DNA from: Pyrenochaeta sp. MPI-SDFR-AT-0127
Taxonomy: Eukaryota > Ascomycota > Dothideomycetes > Pleosporales > Cucurbitariaceae
Length of the DNA stretch: 64,000 nucleotides
Assembly: GCA_020747015.1 (NCBI GenBank)
Contig: JAGTJM010000002.1
Coordinates: 186,001 to 250,000 of the forward strand
Reading direction: 5' to 3'
Shown: piece after piece, positions 45,140-57,500 of the stretch
How positions within the stretch are numbered: the stretch's first letter is position 1
How the letters are laid out: each line of letters opens with the position of its first letter
The notes under the pieces: model-generated
The model's input: only the letters and a program-made list of their open reading frames with translations
What the model was told of the DNA's origin: nothing
Databases searched by the model: none
Program-made: the position numbers and the translations under genes

Positions 45140-48100
45140 TCCTAATTAATATGAGAATCTTGGATAGTATAGTACAGAGAAATTCAATGTGGAGAGCGCG
45201 GTGCTTTATAGAATTTATGTTATTGGATTGTTCAACTGCTCCAAGAATAAGCAGGGCTGAGTATGACGGCTGGGCTGTCCGTTCCTTTCCTAAAACGGAT
45301 AATTCTTTGCAGGCCGTGCTCAGCCTTGGCCAAATTCGTTCCTGTGCATCGAACCGCATACGCTTTCTTGACAATCCCTTGGCTTGGATTACTCCGCACG
45401 TCAGCTTTGTGTGTCTTTTGAGATTTACTAATTTCATGCTCTTCCTCCGCCTTGGAATGATCCCTGTTTCGTTCAGCCTCGCTTGTGGTCCCATGTGTTT
45501 GACGCATTGGCAGTCGACACCTGGGGGCTGTAACTTCGCAGTGCTTAGTCCTTGAAAGGCACTATACGAGCTTGAGATCCCCTTGTGGAAAGATACACTC
45601 GGCCCTGGCCGTGGAAGCTATTCTCGGAAAGGTAAAATCGTTACAAGCCTAGATTATACCTTGTCCCATCCCGGCGGCTATGATGTACTTGGTTTTGCTT
45701 GCCTCCGTCTCACGCACTTGTACCTGGATAACTACTTCGCGCAGTTCGCTTTCTCCAAGCTACGCCTCGCGCCTGTACTTTAGTGTAAATTATAATTTCG
45801 AAGGATTATCGCACTGTGGCTATACAACGAATGACTATGGAGTTATTCACATGTTTGCGCTACTTACTCTGCATGTGAATGTGGTCCTATAAATTGCAAA
45901 TGGCTTGCAAATGTGTTTCCTGGTTCTATTGATCTGAACATCATCTTTATATTTAGGTAGAATCGCGATAACACAGCTGGATTGTATTGTTGACAATGGA
46001 CTTCTGATATGTAGGGTCTCGCAATCGTTTCAGCCATCACTCATCAACTCAGCAAAACCAGCAAATATACTCCCAGTCATGGTCCGAGGTCCCGACGCCC
46101 AGTCCCCCGTTTCCTAGCAACCCAACAACGGACATTCCAGGACAAGAACCGAAACCCCTGTTATACCTAACAACAGTGTCGCTAGCCTCTCGAAGCGTCT
46201 TGGGATATGATTATTCCTAAAGGGTGTAGTGATTGATTTTCCTTGTTCCAAGAGCAGATAATTCCAAGCGCCCATTTGTATTGGACCCAGGCCAAAGAGT
46301 CCCTAGCCTATCCCTCGTGGGTATATGATGCATCGCTCTCAAGTCGGTGAAGGGTGGAATCTTCTGCTGCGCGTCGGTTTGCGCTCCAACTAGACCCGGA
46401 GGCTTTCTTGATTCGTTTCTCAGGTCGATCAATCTTGTCTCTCATGCTCTTCACCCTCAAGCTCTGTTCTTCAAAGTGGTCTGTTATGTTCCGTCGTTCA
46501 TGTGGCACCACTCGCAAGTTTGGAGAAGGATGAGTTTCGTTGCCTTTCCTTGGAAGGATTTCAGATCTTTCAAGTACTCCAATTGCTGGAAGGCTCCCAG
46601 AGGACCATAAACTTGTTTGAGAGAGGAGTAATGTTGGTTTGTGTGCATTTGAGGTCGAACGACAGAGCTCAGCAGTTGTCGCGTTGACCTTTGTTTTCGC
46701 GAACAACAATTATGAGACGAGCTGGCTACAATCAATCAAAGCACAAAGAAGATCTATTCTCTCTGAGATCTACCTGATTTCGGAAACCGGCTAGATATTG
46801 TGATATTTCTGCAAAATTGGTCGTACAACACTGATAGTAAAATCTCATCAGAAAAAGCGAGCCCAAAAACAATAGGGGTAAGCAGTTCATCCATCGCCAA
46901 GGAAGACCAAGTAAAGCGAGGTGCATCACAGCTTATTCATGGCTTCGGGATCTTATTCGAAGGACTTTTTTGCGTCAATGTATGAATTGGGCTGGGGCGA
47001 ATGGAATTGGAGCAGCAATGAATGCAGCACTTGGGCGCTGCACAGATTTGTAGAAATCCTAAAAACATCAGAAAAAAGGCCTTAGAGATGAAGTTTATTG
47101 CATTGCGCCTCAATTGTCCGGGAATTCTTACCTATGTACATAGTAGGTTGGTATCAGAGAAAATAGTGCTTCCACTGCTTACCATGTTGGGATAGAGTTA
47201 TTCCTGGCCACAAATGGACATCAATTTCATGCATGTCTCTTGAGTATAAGGCCATCGACGCATGTCTCTTAATTTGACATTCAACCAAACCGCCATCTTC
47301 ACAGGCTATCAAAGCCATTTCCAGTCACTCCCACAGTCATTTTCACAAACAATTTTGCTGCAGTCTCCTACTGCCATTCTAATCTCTCTTTACACCATGA
47401 TTAATTGTAGAATCTTCGTCAACGGTGACCAATCCGTCATTAAGTTCAACATCGCCACTGTCCTAATCCAAGCTTTCCTTAGGCTTTTGTTCTTCTTCGT
47501 CAGTCTTCACTTCCGTTATTTCGTAGACAATAAAAACATGACCATGAAATCTAGTCGGTAAAGCTGGGTGTGAAACCATAACTACAGGTCTCTTGTAAAG
47601 GGTCTTTTTCATCAACTAGCTCCTCAATATGGACTTGGCCACCCAATCACAGAAGAACACTTTTACTTTCTGTATACAATATTAAATTATGGCAGTCTAC
47701 TTGCCTTTCAATACTCTTCAGACTCGTGAGACCCGAAACAAGGGATTTGGGCGATCAGGAATATTAAAATTAATATTAAAATTGGCAAATACATTGAAGA
47801 GGTCGTATGAAGGCATTCATTTGAGAGGGGCTTGTATCGAAGGAAAGCTCTTATTGCCTGACTTCAAAAAAAAAGGTTGAGCTCTAGTTTCAGGCTTATT
47901 GGAAACTCCGTAGTGGTGAGTAATTTTCGCAATTCTTCTCAAAGTTTTCTGGAAGATCTTGATCAAATAAACACTTCCTCCCCTTCTCTGTCATCCATGT
48001 CTTTTTTGCCGTAATCACTCTAGGACCGTTGTGGTCAAAGGTGATCGAAAAAACGTCCAATATAAGGCTCGGAAGTAAGGAGAATTTCGGAGGGTAGTAA

Positions 48101-48397
48101 TTTAGGCTAGTGATTGGAAGTAGATATGGGAACTTTCGAAGCAAATGTTAGAATTAGCAGTGTAGTCATTGAGAGAAAGGATGAACTATAATGTAAGCAT
48201 CCATATTATTCAAAATCATCTGCACATTCAATCATATGTCCTTGGACAGAATAAAGTTTTGTTGCACAAGATTGAAACTGTACTGCTGTGCTTTTCTCAT
48301 CCACACACCACCTCAAAATTAACGAATACAAGCCAATAGCTCTGAAAATACCACCCTTTCAGTTCGCCATGGCCTTGCCTCTGCTGGAATCGAGAGT
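45140..48397. other. Gene-poor AT-rich region
   Basis: 3.3 kb without a gene I can support. Small frames at 46308-46709 (minus) and 47262-47561 (plus) have no motif, no ATG with good context or no splice partner. It could contain decayed sequences. No transposase or reverse transcriptase fragment was seen. Confidence 0.45.
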
Positions 48398-48770
48398 TTA
48401 CCAGCATGGGCATCCCTGGTAAGTGCCAGCCCTGCACTTGAGGTTCACACCGTTGCAGCCATTCTCGTGGCATCGGCCACTCCTCTTACCACATTTGTGG
48501 CAGGGACAACCCTTCCATTTGCCGCTCAGGCACGTCCCCATCAGGTCGTTGGGGTTGTTGTATCCTCCATTGCATCCATTCTTGTCGCACTCATTGATGC
48601 TGTCGCAAACCTGGCGAGAAATGAGGGCATCCTCCTGGCTCGCAAGTCAGTATAGAACCTGTATCACCGTGATGTGCTTTTTTTCTACTCACGCTGTTTC
48701 CAGTGACGGGAGTCGCAGAAACGAAGGCCGCAGCCGTTATGAGAGATACGATGAATCCGGTGATCTTCAT
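48398..48770 (-). CDS. Small secreted cysteine-rich protein with two tandem modules, effector-like
   Basis: Two exons on the minus strand (48770-48693 and 48634-48398), joined through a 58-nt intron (GTGAGT..CTGAC..GCCAG) in phase 0, give 104 residues; both pieces are shorter than a usual ORF cutoff. Residues 1-19 are a signal peptide (MKITGFIVSLITAAAFVSA). The mature part has 12 cysteines (36, 42, 47, 61, 69, 71, 74, 81, 86, 93, 101, 103). Two modules repeat the same order: C-x4-C, then C-x7-C-P-C. They read CDKNGCNGG..GTCLSGKWKGCPC and CHENGCNGV..KCRAGTYQGCPC. Between them, GKRSGR carries a KR dibasic site that a Kex2-type protease could cut. There is no known family that I recognise. Features and the gene-poor setting resemble fungal effectors or antimicrobial peptides. 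Confidence 0.83.
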
Positions 48771-51700
48771 ATTGATACGTTGGTAGGCAATGCAATGAGT
48801 TCGGTAGCCGCAGTTGATTGTTGATGCTCGAGTGGATGGTGTCAGTAAAAGGTCGTCTCTGCCTCTCTGCTTATGCTTCTTTCATCTCAGATACGACAAA
48901 AGGTTAGCACCTCAAAGATTTTCTGTAATGTTATTTCACTTACCCGACATCGGTAATCAATCTTGGCTGGGATCCTTTTGCACAAACGGATTTCTTGTCG
49001 TGTGAAAATATTAGACATTATAGAAGTGAAGTTTCCTTCAACGTTGCACAGTCTGCTAACTGCAAAGGTCCAGACTTTCCGTACGCGACTATGCCGATTA
49101 CTCCGGAAAGGTGGATGTTGGTGGTGTGTTACCGGGGCTCGTGCTCGGTTAGTAGCAATACGAGATCTGCAATGGTGATACGGTCCGAGCGGTGTCACCC
49201 GCTAGGGTAGAATGATGTAAGGCAGCCTGTCTCGTACGTAAGAATAAGTCGGATGTCAGCAGGGTGCAACAACACCTCTTCTGAAGCCTCAACCCACGAT
49301 TATACAGCTAAAACTACTAATCTTGTTCAATATATAGAAGCGATATAGAAATTATAACATTAAGTTGGATCTTGGTCGTTGCAAAGACTTGATTGTGCTT
49401 CAGGCTCATGATAAGGTTGTTACGCACAGGCGGCTTACATCCGGTTTATTCCAACGTACGAGGGCCTATTGGCATTGAGTGCCATGACATTAAACGAGAT
49501 GGAGTATGCACTACTGCTACTATTCAGCTATACATTCCTTCGCCGCACATCTGTAGCTTGAAATTATACATTGGACCAATGACGGGAGAAGCGATGGATG
49601 ATATCGGTCTCCTGGTACTCCCGGTGCCATCAAAAGTGAAGGAATGCCTCAAATTTCCAGACTCAATCTGTACATTTCACTAATAGTCTTCGCCACGGTA
49701 ATCATACCTACAGGCCAGACCATGTTCGCAGTTGCTTCCGAGTTGACAATCCCTAAAGGATGTTAACATCCAATTCGAAAGGAAAAACTTCGGTTCTCAC
49801 AAGCGCTGATATCTAAGTAGCCTGCCAATACGTGCCCCAAAGCCGACCACAGGGAGGACAGGCCCTAAGGAAGACTCCATAAAATTAAGTGCTGCTCTTG
49901 AACCCGCGTTGGCATGTGCATTTGATATGAACGTTAGAATGCAGCCATGCACTGTTCATGATAACTATATCTATATAGTATCTATACATTTCCAGTATTA
50001 TCATATCCAAAGTACGTCTATGCCCTTGTATAACTACAGAAACATTCAAAGACAACCTTAATTGGCTTGATTGGGTTTTTGTTTGTTACACGCGCTATGT
50101 AAGCAGCTAGTAGGGTAGGTCAATAGGTCGCCCCGCCTAAAGGAATGAACAAGGGCGTTGAACTGTCCACGACCCATACGTCTCCCACAGTCTGTGATTG
50201 CGCACTGCCGCACTGCCACAAGCATCTCGTATACGGACCCAGAATCTGGCGTAACACCAAAATAGACTACCGCTTCTTGACCGTGAAATGAAGGAAGCAA
50301 TAGGATTGAATCCCGGTACTCAAGGGTCCTCCTCGATGAGGCTCAATATACACCGCAATTCTAAGAGACCGCTATATACGGAGTACTACGACTTGGACAA
50401 GATTCATAGATCCGTAGGAGAGTATATATTGCGTATACTTCTTGGCTAATTCCTGGCCGTCCTCCTAACACAACTACGTAAACAAAAAATACCTGCGCCA
50501 ATCGGTGCGCAGTGCAAATTTCTGATGCATAAAATCGCGCAAAGAATATTCTCGTCGTATTTTCCAATATGGTAAAGCCTTGGATCTCGTCTTGGCTTCC
50601 CACCTGCTGTATGAAGTTTCTTTCGAATGGAGTATTAAATGCAGTAACGCCGCATCCGTCCCCACAGGACGGGATGCACAGCCACGGACCGGAAGCCTTG
50701 TGCCGTAGCCGCACGCCTGACCCACTTAGCCGGAAATCCTTCATACTCTCTACCGTCTTAGGTGAAGGAAGAAGACTCTATTACCTCCGAACAGTGAAAA
50801 ACCACCATATCCAAAAACACAGGTGCAGATGTCTTGGATACCTTAGTCTTGGTGCCAATACGTCTTGGTGCAACGAAGGATGGTCGAGACGTTCTAGGAG
50901 CGTGATAGTGGTTGATTATACGCTTATAGGATTCCGCACGCTCCGGGTGTCAAAACCAACCAAAAATATAGCCAAAAGTGCGGCGCACATGTGACGCGCA
51001 GGACTTATACGCGGGATAGTGCAGGGAAGACAGAATTCGCCGTCAACTTTCTCAATTTGTATATTGGCTGAGCTGATTTGCACAACATCTCAACTCCAAC
51101 ATCGTATGTCTTCAGCCTTGTGAACGATATATCACATTTACGATGATACGAAACTACTACGAATTTACTAGCTGATTTCATCTAGCACTTGTAGAGATGC
51201 ACAGCCAGATGTAGGGATTATTTCGGTGAGGAAGGGGTCGACCCCTAGATGTGGCCAACTTCTACATATGCTAGCTGAGAGGCATTCCTGTAAGCCACTC
51301 TTTGGGCACTAGGAAGGCATGCCACGTAATTACTCTAAGACTAGAAAGTTTGTGGTCTTACAACAACTAAATCTGGGCAACGCCATCCTGGGATGAGAAC
51401 TTAGGTTTTTATGACACTGTTTGCGCATTCTGGACCTGCTTGCAGAACTTTCCATTTGACTGGAAGACCTATAGACTAAAATACAGAAAGAAGCAGGACT
51501 CTCCAAGACCGCACAAGTTGATATCGCGCGTTTGTGTTCAAGTCATAGAATCTCTAGTCATACACTAGTAGAAGTTGGTCTTACATCAATCCAACGCGCT
51601 GTGTCTTATAAACTTTCAAGAGAACTACGGCTTCTTCTCAAAGGGATCGGGTAGACACCTCTCCATGGCCTGGGCATCCTGATAGCTAACGAAGCCGCAT

Positions 51701-52949
51701 CTTTGCCGCTGCTCTGAAACCGGCATTCCTACCTCCAGGTGTCCGAAGGGAAAGCATATTGATAGATGATTGGACAATGGATCATAAATATCGTTGAGGT
51801 ATACCGGTGTCAAGGCGGCCCAGCAGTCTCATCATTGTAGTCATCGATGACATAACGTACGAAGAAGAATGCTATGGTTTCAGTCCTTAGAAACGAATCA
51901 CATGATTCTCTTCGGAACAACTGCTTTAGGCGGAGTGGTTTCGACGAGACGATCCGATGGAGAGGGCGTTGTGTTTGTGTGGATCACCCGTCGGGTTGAA
52001 TCTTCGTGGATCGCGAAACAACTTGGGGGATCTTCTCCGCTCTGTTAATCCAACAAAAGCAAAGCGCCGGTGACGCCGCATCAAGTCCACATGTTTCAAG
52101 TTTAACGTAAAATGGTAGAACGAATCCGCTCTCTGTAATGCCGCCTGCACATACCTGCGTTTGCTTAACTGTCTCCTCGCCCAACCCCTTCCCCCAAACG
52201 ACCGGCTTCCCTATCCCATCCACTGCTCTCTGGGAGAGTTGATGTATCTCCGTATTTCTGCCGTTATCTCCTTGTCCTTTCGCTACCCTCCCAACCCAAT
52301 TTCGTCTAGCTCTTGGAGTGCATTGACCTGTCCGACTTTTCCACTGTTGCGTGGCGTCCTCTTACGTGAAACTTATCCACCAATCGTTCTTACCCTGTTG
52401 AGGTAGTGGACAGTGTCTAGTCAATGCAGAAGACATGTTGTAGCTGGGTTCCGTGACAGCACTCCGCCTCGATAGAGATCAAAGTACTTGACCCCATCAT
52501 CCAGAGTCTCTGGTCACTAAGTCAGGCTGCGCCTGGTCCACTGCCTGTCGTATTAAATCGTTCGTTCCTGCTGGCACACACATCCCCACTCTTCTCTGAG
52601 GTAGCTGTCTTAGAAATGGGTTTCTTTTGATATAGGGCATTAGGAAGACATTTGTATTTTGATCTGAATATGAGTGGCTAGTAGTATCTCCAAGTAGCTT
52701 TCTTCTTTGTCTGCAGGTATCGTGCTCTATGCTTTGTCATACCGCTAAAATACTGTCCTGGTCTGGGTGCTCTATCAAAATCAGCCGAGTCTCCAGATCA
52801 GGTGCTCTATGGAGCTTACCAATGTGTAGCGGCTCTAGCGTACTGGTAAAGCGGGGCTCGCTTCAGTAAACCGCTCTAAGCTTGTTCGAGTATGCAACCG
52901 CGACAGAAAGTGCAATCTGCATTACATCAAGCTAGAGCAAGTTTCAAAC
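48771..52949. other. Gene-poor AT-rich region
   Basis: 4.2 kb with only weak open frames. Those at 49393-49683 (plus), 50361-50744 (minus) and 51625-51813 (minus) show no family motif, and codon use does not look selected. It may contain relics too decayed to recognise. A CGGAGTACT sequence near 50379-50387 resembles edges of repeats but has no partner here. Confidence 0.4.
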
Positions 52950-53182
52950 ATGGCCAATAATGGTAAGACCAACTTGAAAACTCGCTATCTAGTCCTTGAA
53001 CTCATCGTTACCCTGCTATCATAGAGGAACATTGTCGCACGTTCAACAAAATCTTCGCACTAGCAACGGTTCCTATTGCGGATCTCTCAGTGCCGTATAC
53101 TATCAAGGATAGGATCACTTCAGTAACACAGTGTCTACAAGATTTGCACAAAGCTCGCTGCCGGCATATAATCACCAAGTAA
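52950..53182 (+). CDS. Possible tiny two-exon gene (56 aa), unrecognised
   Basis: The ATG at 52950 is followed by 13 coding bases, a 62-nt intron-like stretch (GTAAGA..TATCATAG) and a second exon 53025-53182 in phase. They give 56 residues starting MANNEEHCRTFNKIF and ending in HKARCRHIITK. It has four cysteines, no signal peptide and no motif I know. The match of donor, acceptor and phase is suggestive only. The exon could be a relic of a larger gene. Confidence 0.25.
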
Positions 53183-53856
53183 TACTATCCATCTGCAGTT
53201 GTGGAAGTAGGAATAGTATCCATTACTAGGACTCGCACCGAAGATGAGTTGCTAGCAATAATAGATCTTATATCACTGTCCCCAAAATACAGATAACATC
53301 CAATCAAAATCTTTACAACTATAGTAGATGCGAGGCCGGGGATGGGGGGTCAGATAACCTTTGAGCTTCGCGCTAAACCACAAAGAGTCCAACGCTCTGA
53401 AACGCCGCTACCTCAAGCCACAATCACTGGTCTGACTTGATCCGAAGGCTTAACTATGCTTCACGCATGCTTATTGTGACGATTCAATAGGATACCGAGG
53501 AAAAAAGCTAATATATGTGGAGCTTATCCTGTCAGGCTTGTCCCGCGACTAGTCATCTAGCCTGAGATAGTGGTTAGTATGCGCCACGCTGCTAAACTTT
53601 GGTAACTCGGAAGTAGTCTATAGCGGTAAACAATCCTTGCTGCTGTTCTCGTCTGACCTGCGATCTATCGTCTCGTGAAACAACGCAGTTGAGAGCACCA
53701 GAAGGAAGAGCATTTTCAAGCATCATGGAAGAATTTTATAGTGAGGAATATAAAATCTCCGCAGATTCTCAAGTTCGATTGCTCAGATCATCTTCAATCA
53801 TTAATCTCATCCCTTTCATGTTCTTGTTCACTCAATATTTATGTTAAACTAATCTT
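53183..53856. other. Intergenic, protease promoter
   Basis: 675 bp upstream of the aspartic protease start. Nothing else seen. Confidence 0.5.
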
Positions 53857-54551
53857 ATGGCTTTAAAAGAGTTGTCAGTACTCACCATCATCTTACTGCT
53901 GAGCAGTCATGACGTCCGTGTTCTGGCGCAGGCGCCAACACAGCGACCAACACAGCAGCCGCCTAGCATCATTGTTGCTCCCATAAACATCTTCCAAAGT
54001 CAACCTGATGGGTTTTTCAACCCTATTGCTGGCATTGCCGTGGGCATGCCACCCCAGCCAGTGAGAGCCATTTTCGATACAGGCAGTAGCGACCTCATTG
54101 TGCCGGCGACTGAGAGCCCACTGTGCATGTCAGATCGCGCCATGTGCACACCGAGGAGTTCTTTCACCACCGGCTCATTCAGCGCCAATGCCTCGTCGAC
54201 TGTCGAAAACACTTCGACTCGTCTAAACACCAGCTTTGCCAACGGCCAGAACTTCCAGGGCGATTTCCTTCGCGATACGCTGATCATCGGCAATCAGAGC
54301 GTACCGCGAGTACAGTTTGGTCGCATGACTACGGGTAATCTTGCCGATGGACAGTTGTTCCCAGTCTTTGGCGTAGGGCCGATCCAGGGAGAGTCGACGA
54401 ATGACGGCAGTGGGCAAGGAGAAGCAACATATGCGAACATTCCGGCCACGATGAAGAGCGCTGGACTTATAAAATCAAATATTTTTGGTGTCTATATGAA
54501 TGATTTCCGTAAGTCTCTCTCCCTATAGGTGGCCTTTCCACATACTAACTC

Positions 54552-54559
54552 ATACAAAG
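54552..54559. repeat. Left 8-bp target-site duplication (ATACAAAG)
   Basis: ATACAAAG lies directly before the element and again directly after it (57677-57684). An exact 8-bp duplication is the hAT hallmark. It includes the AG of the original intron acceptor. Confidence 0.93.
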
Positions 54560-57500
54560 CAGAGTTGCTAACAATCAATCAATCAAATATCTGAGTTGAA
54601 ACTTGATTTGATTGGTGTTTCAGAGCTCTAATACTTGATTGATATGATCAATCAGTCGTTGAGTAGATATTTGATTGAGCACTTGATTGGATATTTGCAG
54701 ATTGATTGGTAAGCTAAACATATCCCTAAAAATTACTATTGCGGCTCTTCCCATATATCAATGTCATACAATTCGTCAATATAATCGTCAGGGAGCTGCT
54801 CTGTAACCTTCTCTGAGGGTGGTTTAAAACCAGCGCGCTCCCAAGCCCGGATACATTGCAATGCCGCGAGTAGTTGAGAGCCGATCTTGCGTCGTTTAGG
54901 CTCTAGTAGATCACCTACCTCGCTGAAAAGACGCTCACATTCGCAGCTAGAGGCAGGTATTGCCATCACATCTATTGCTAAGCGCGATAGATTGGGGTAA
55001 TTTTGCCTCATTTCCATCCAGTACTGGACAGGATTGCCGTTGTTTATGAACTGTTCGCGCGTCCACTTTGGCTCAAGGTGCCTCCACCGCTGAAACTCGT
55101 CGATATCGTCGTTGTCGTCGCTGAGTTCACCGTTCAGCAGCGCATCGATAGCATCGTCGATGGCGTTTGGGCTCGAGTTTCGCGCCTTTGAGCGCGGAGA
55201 TGGCGTGCGGATAGGCCTATAAGCCGCCCAGAGTCGCTGGAAAGAGGCATTGTTTGCAACAAGCCAGGTAGGTTTATCGCGCCAGCTATAATCGCAGTAG
55301 CGCTTGTAGTATGGATGGAGGACTACAGCGGCGTAGTAGTATGGCGAGTCATCCAATTTCTGGTAGTAGTTGCGAGCTTTACTCCAAGCTGCGCGCATGT
55401 TAATAGCAAGGTGATCCTCTGGAGCACCTGGAGCGTTATAGTCAACCGCCCCGTACGGCTTGACCTCGCGCTCAAGCTCCCCAAGCAAGTACTCGAAACA
55501 CGGTATTACCTCATAGATTGCACCAAAACGGTACGCTTTGCCGCGACCTTCGAGCCTCTTAGTTGCTGCTCGGAGCGGCCGCAGCACGCGGATATAGTCG
55601 TTCACAACCTGCCAGTCGGCAGCTGAGAGCCCATCCGACCTCATCCAACTCGGCGCCTCTGGGAGCTTGTTGCCGCGCAGTCTGGCGGTCTCGTCAGCGG
55701 TTTTGACGCGGTCGATATGGTAGTTGAGGTACGCGTTAAAGGCGGGTTGGAGCGAAGCTGCACGCTCAAAGGCGCTGCAGAACGAGTTCCAGCGGGTGAC
55801 GACTGCCTTTACCGGCTCAAATATTTTCTGCGTGTCGGTGGGCACCTCTTGGTTGGCGATTGCTTGAAAATTGGCGAACAGCTCGTGCTGTTGAGGCGTT
55901 TTGATATAGGATATAACGTCTAGCAGCACGCCAAGAGGACCCTCTTTGCGCCAATCTGCCATGAATAGCGCCTCATCAGCGTGCTCTGCTGCGTTGTTGT
56001 CATAAGCGTCGGCGTCTTTGCTAAACAAAATAGCCTGGCCGACAAGGTTAAGCATGTGAGGAGCGCAGCGGATTCGATTGTGTGAGGCCACAAAGCCGTA
56101 CAACCCTGCTAACTTGTCTACTGCCGTGTCGTTGGCGTACGCGTTATCAAGCACAAAGACGCCAAGTTTGTGTGCGTCTACTGCAAAGTTCTGCAGCGTT
56201 GTCGCCACCACCTCTGCTATCCGCTCGCCAGTATGGGCGCCAGTCAACTGCGGTAGCGCAATAGGTAGGTCCTTAACCGCACCAGAGGCGTCAGCATAGT
56301 GAGCGACTACCCCAAAGAACCCACGTTTGCCGCCTTTGGTTGTCCATCCGTCAAAGCTTATATGGATCTTGCTAACAGCTTGCGACAGCTCGGCAACAAC
56401 CTGCGGCAACAGGCAGTGATAGAGCCTCATCGCGAAGCGCGACACGCTCTGGTGGTTCGCCCACAACGCACGCTCTGCCTCTGGGTTTATGCGGCGAACT
56501 AAGGATCGGAAGGCAGGCGTTTCGAGCTCGCGGAGCGGGTGGTTGTTGTCAACGATCCACAGCATAAACTCCATCCTAAGACCTTGTACGTCAAAGTTTC
56601 CAAGAGCATTAGCTGCATCTTGGCCAATCTGTACGCCAGCTTTGGCGGCTTCGTATACAGTCCTTTGTCCGCCTTTTAATACTGATTGCACCTTACCGCG
56701 CTGCGAGATACGGTGACCGGGCTTGTTCATCCTTAGGTGGGTGATGACAGAGCTCGTCGACAGTGTTACCTCGAGGCAGCCGCGACCTTGAGTATCGAGA
56801 ATCTTACGCTGATGGCAGTACCGGCAGATCCAAAAGGTCCTATCTATTTCAGCGAGCAACGCTACGCGGTAGCCGTGCTCAAAAACCCAGCTTTTCTTGC
56901 CCTTGAGTGTGCGCGGAGGCTTACAAAACCGCGGCAAACGAGCCCAATCGATCCCGTCAAAGGTATCCATAAAGCGCTGGTCGAGCAGCTCCTCGTCGCT
57001 ATCCTCTCGATCTGCAGTAGCCACCGTGGCGGCTCTCGAACCATCCTCCGCAGGCGCAACAACTGCTAGCTCTGGCATACTATCGCGCAACAGCGACTCA
57101 AACGGGCGCTCGTCAGTGGCCTGGGACGCGGCAGCAACCAGCACTCTGCGCGGCGAGGAGCGCGAAATCGGCGGCTCTATACCCTCGGGCGGCCCCATAG
57201 GTGGTTGAGCCTGCGATTCAAGCAACTCGAGTGGCTGGCTGGCTGTACCGCTGCCGCGCAGTACTCGAACGCGTTTTGCTGGTCTCTCAACGCCTCCAGC
57301 TGCGCGTTTAGCACCTCTGGGGCTGGATTTTGGTGGCATAATAGGCAGAAACAACACAAGAAATGGCCTTGAGGTATGGAGCTGACGGCGAGCAGAGCGC
57401 ACGGTAAGAATAGACGATCTGGGGTGGCTGGCTAGCAGCTTACTAACAGCATTGCAACACCAGAAAACTATCACCATATCAATCTATCGGCGTGCTCGAA

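Noticed and set aside
46308..46709. 133-codon minus-strand frame
   Set aside because: First codon is not ATG, no signal or motif, and AT-rich surroundings; chance open frame is likely.
50361..50744. 127-codon minus-strand frame starting MKDFRLSGSGVRLRHKA
   Set aside because: Starts with ATG but shows no recognised family, no secretion signal and no neighbouring exon in phase. Kept as a weak possibility only.
51625..51860. Minus-strand frame ending RCGFVSYQDAQAMERCL and an out-of-frame MSSMTTMMRLLGRL just upstream
   Set aside because: The two pieces are in different frames without a plausible intron; possibly a relic, not supportable.
52838..52914. tRNA-like stretch GCGGCTCTAGCGTACTGGTA with a B-box-like TTGTTCGAG
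   Set aside because: Acceptor pairing has a mismatch and the anticodon and T stems do not form; no terminator. At best a decayed copy.
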